NCBI GenBank assembly: GCA_910587945.1 | Contig: CAJUNI010000017.1 | Span: forward strand, 1 to 33,669 | DNA from: an uncultured Parvibacter sp. | GTDB taxonomy: Bacteria; Actinomycetota; Coriobacteriia; Coriobacteriales; Eggerthellaceae | Length of the DNA stretch: 33,669 nt | Direction: 5' to 3' | Part shown: positions 33,039 to 33,669 of the stretch, in pieces | Position numbering within the stretch: the first letter of the stretch is position 1 | Layout: the number at the start of each line of letters is the position of its first letter | Translations under genes and position numbers: made by a program | Notes under the pieces: model-generated | What the model was told of the DNA's origin: nothing | What the model saw: only the letters and a program-made list of their open reading frames with translations | The model's database searches: none

Positions 33039-33669
33039 CTAAACCGTCCAGCCCCCGCGCATAGTTCTTCTAAACTGACCTAGATCCTCCTGCGCCGCTT
33101 CAAACCCATTATTGGCAGCAAGTTCTATGTAGTGATGGGCGAGGTTATAGTCTTGCTCGACACCTACACCGTTGGCATAAACAACACCAATGATGTAATG
33201 AGCTCTTACGTCTCCGAGCTCAACAGCTTTACAAAGAAGCTCAAAGGCTTCATCTGTCTCTGCTGGCGAAGAATAGAGTCCGTTAGGATCAAACGGATCT
33301 ACAAGACACAAGGCCAGCGCACACATCACATTTGCATTCTCGGGATTCATTGCAAGAGCCGCACGATAGTAGTCAGCCGCCATGGGCAAATTAGCAGGTA
33401 CCCCTTTTCCTGTTTCGTAAATATCACCGCAGACCATAAGGGATTCTTCATTTCCGAGCTCTGCCCCTTTTTGTGCAAAATCCAGAGCCTTTTGGTAGTC
33501 CTCCGAAACACCTTGCCCAAGTAAATAATTAAGAGCGCACTGGCCATAGGCCTCTGGCAGATTCGCTAACGCAGCTTTTTCGAAAAGACAATGGCTCTTC
33601 GCCAGATCCACCGCAACATCATCAGCTCCATCACGGTACAACTCAGCCAGCATGACATCGGCGTGGGGG
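33039..33669 (-). CDS. Sel1-repeat protein, truncated by window edge
   Basis: At least five Sel1-like repeats of about 36 residues are visible (for example AYGQCALNYLLGQGVSEDY, ALDFAQKGAELGNEESLMVC, and HYIIGVVYANGVGVEQDYN). They form a superhelical protein-binding scaffold. The C-terminus ends DLGQFRRTMRGGWTV. The frame continues without a stop to the right edge, and an ATG at 33653 lies inside a repeat, so the true start is outside. No signal is visible in the part seen. Sel1 proteins mediate protein complexes and sometimes sense or regulate envelope processes. Its neighbour on the same strand is a hypothetical gene that leads into the RiPP cassette; whether it takes part is inference. Confidence 0.85.
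   Translation of the reverse strand, partial: PHADVMLAELYRDGADDVAVDLAKSHCLFEKAALANLPEAYGQCALNYLLGQGVSEDYQKALDFAQKGAELGNEESLMVCGDIYETGKGVPANLPMAADYYRAALAMNPENANVMCALALCLVDPFDPNGLYSSPAETDEAFELLCKAVELGDVRAHYIIGVVYANGVGVEQDYNLAHHYIELAANNGFEAAQEDLGQFRRTMRGGWTV

Overview
The window looks like chromosome of an anaerobic actinobacterium of the class Coriobacteriia, most likely Eggerthellaceae. The reasons are an actinobacterial-type integration host factor (mihF), a large Tat-exported molybdoenzyme operon with NapG/NapH-like electron carriers, a 2-hydroxyacyl-CoA-dehydratase-type activase module, generally G+C-rich codon use, and dense gene packing with many intrinsic terminators. This placement is inference from gene content; no rRNA or tRNA gene is visible.

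Layout. 288-1448 (-) is a YkvI-like membrane transporter. 1653-2099 (+) is a MarR-type regulator directly upstream of a respiratory operon (2381-9156, +). That operon holds a Tat-exported molybdopterin reductase, a four-cluster Fe-S subunit, a DmsC-type membrane anchor, then an internal terminator-like hairpin, then a TorD-type chaperone and NapG- and NapH-like ferredoxins. 9512-13937 (-) couples a complete polar amino acid ABC importer to an AGAT-type amidinotransferase, suggesting arginine or glycine uptake feeding guanidino-group transfer. 14176-17898 holds housekeeping genes (mazG, mihF, a SpoU rRNA/tRNA methyltransferase, a CofC/MobA-like nucleotidyl/glycosyltransferase). 18088-18681 is a small membrane protein. 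18755-22006 (+) is a three-gene activase module related to 2-hydroxyacyl-CoA dehydratase activases but without obvious dehydratase subunits beside it. apt and htpG converge on a shared terminator. htpG is preceded by a sigma-A-like promoter whose start site overlaps a near-perfect CIRCE element, implying HrcA control.

25369-30776 carries a metallophosphoesterase, two divergent EamA transporters (one probably leaderless), a hypothetical protein, a PNPOx-like flavoprotein, a YbjQ protein and a YbaK-type tRNA deacylase.

The right end (30796-33669, all -) is the most interesting part. It is visibly A+T-richer and contains a compact RiPP cassette: a PqqD-like recognition protein (32148-32429), a radical SAM/SPASM maturase whose start overlaps its stop by one base (31018-32148), and, six bases downstream, a 41-residue gene (30886-31011) that is too short for usual ORF calling. 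Its product has a leader-like N-terminus and a C-terminal core containing CDGGHC. A terminator closes the unit. Upstream on the same strand are a 159-residue protein of unknown family and a Sel1-repeat protein that runs off the window. The modification and the product's role are unknown.
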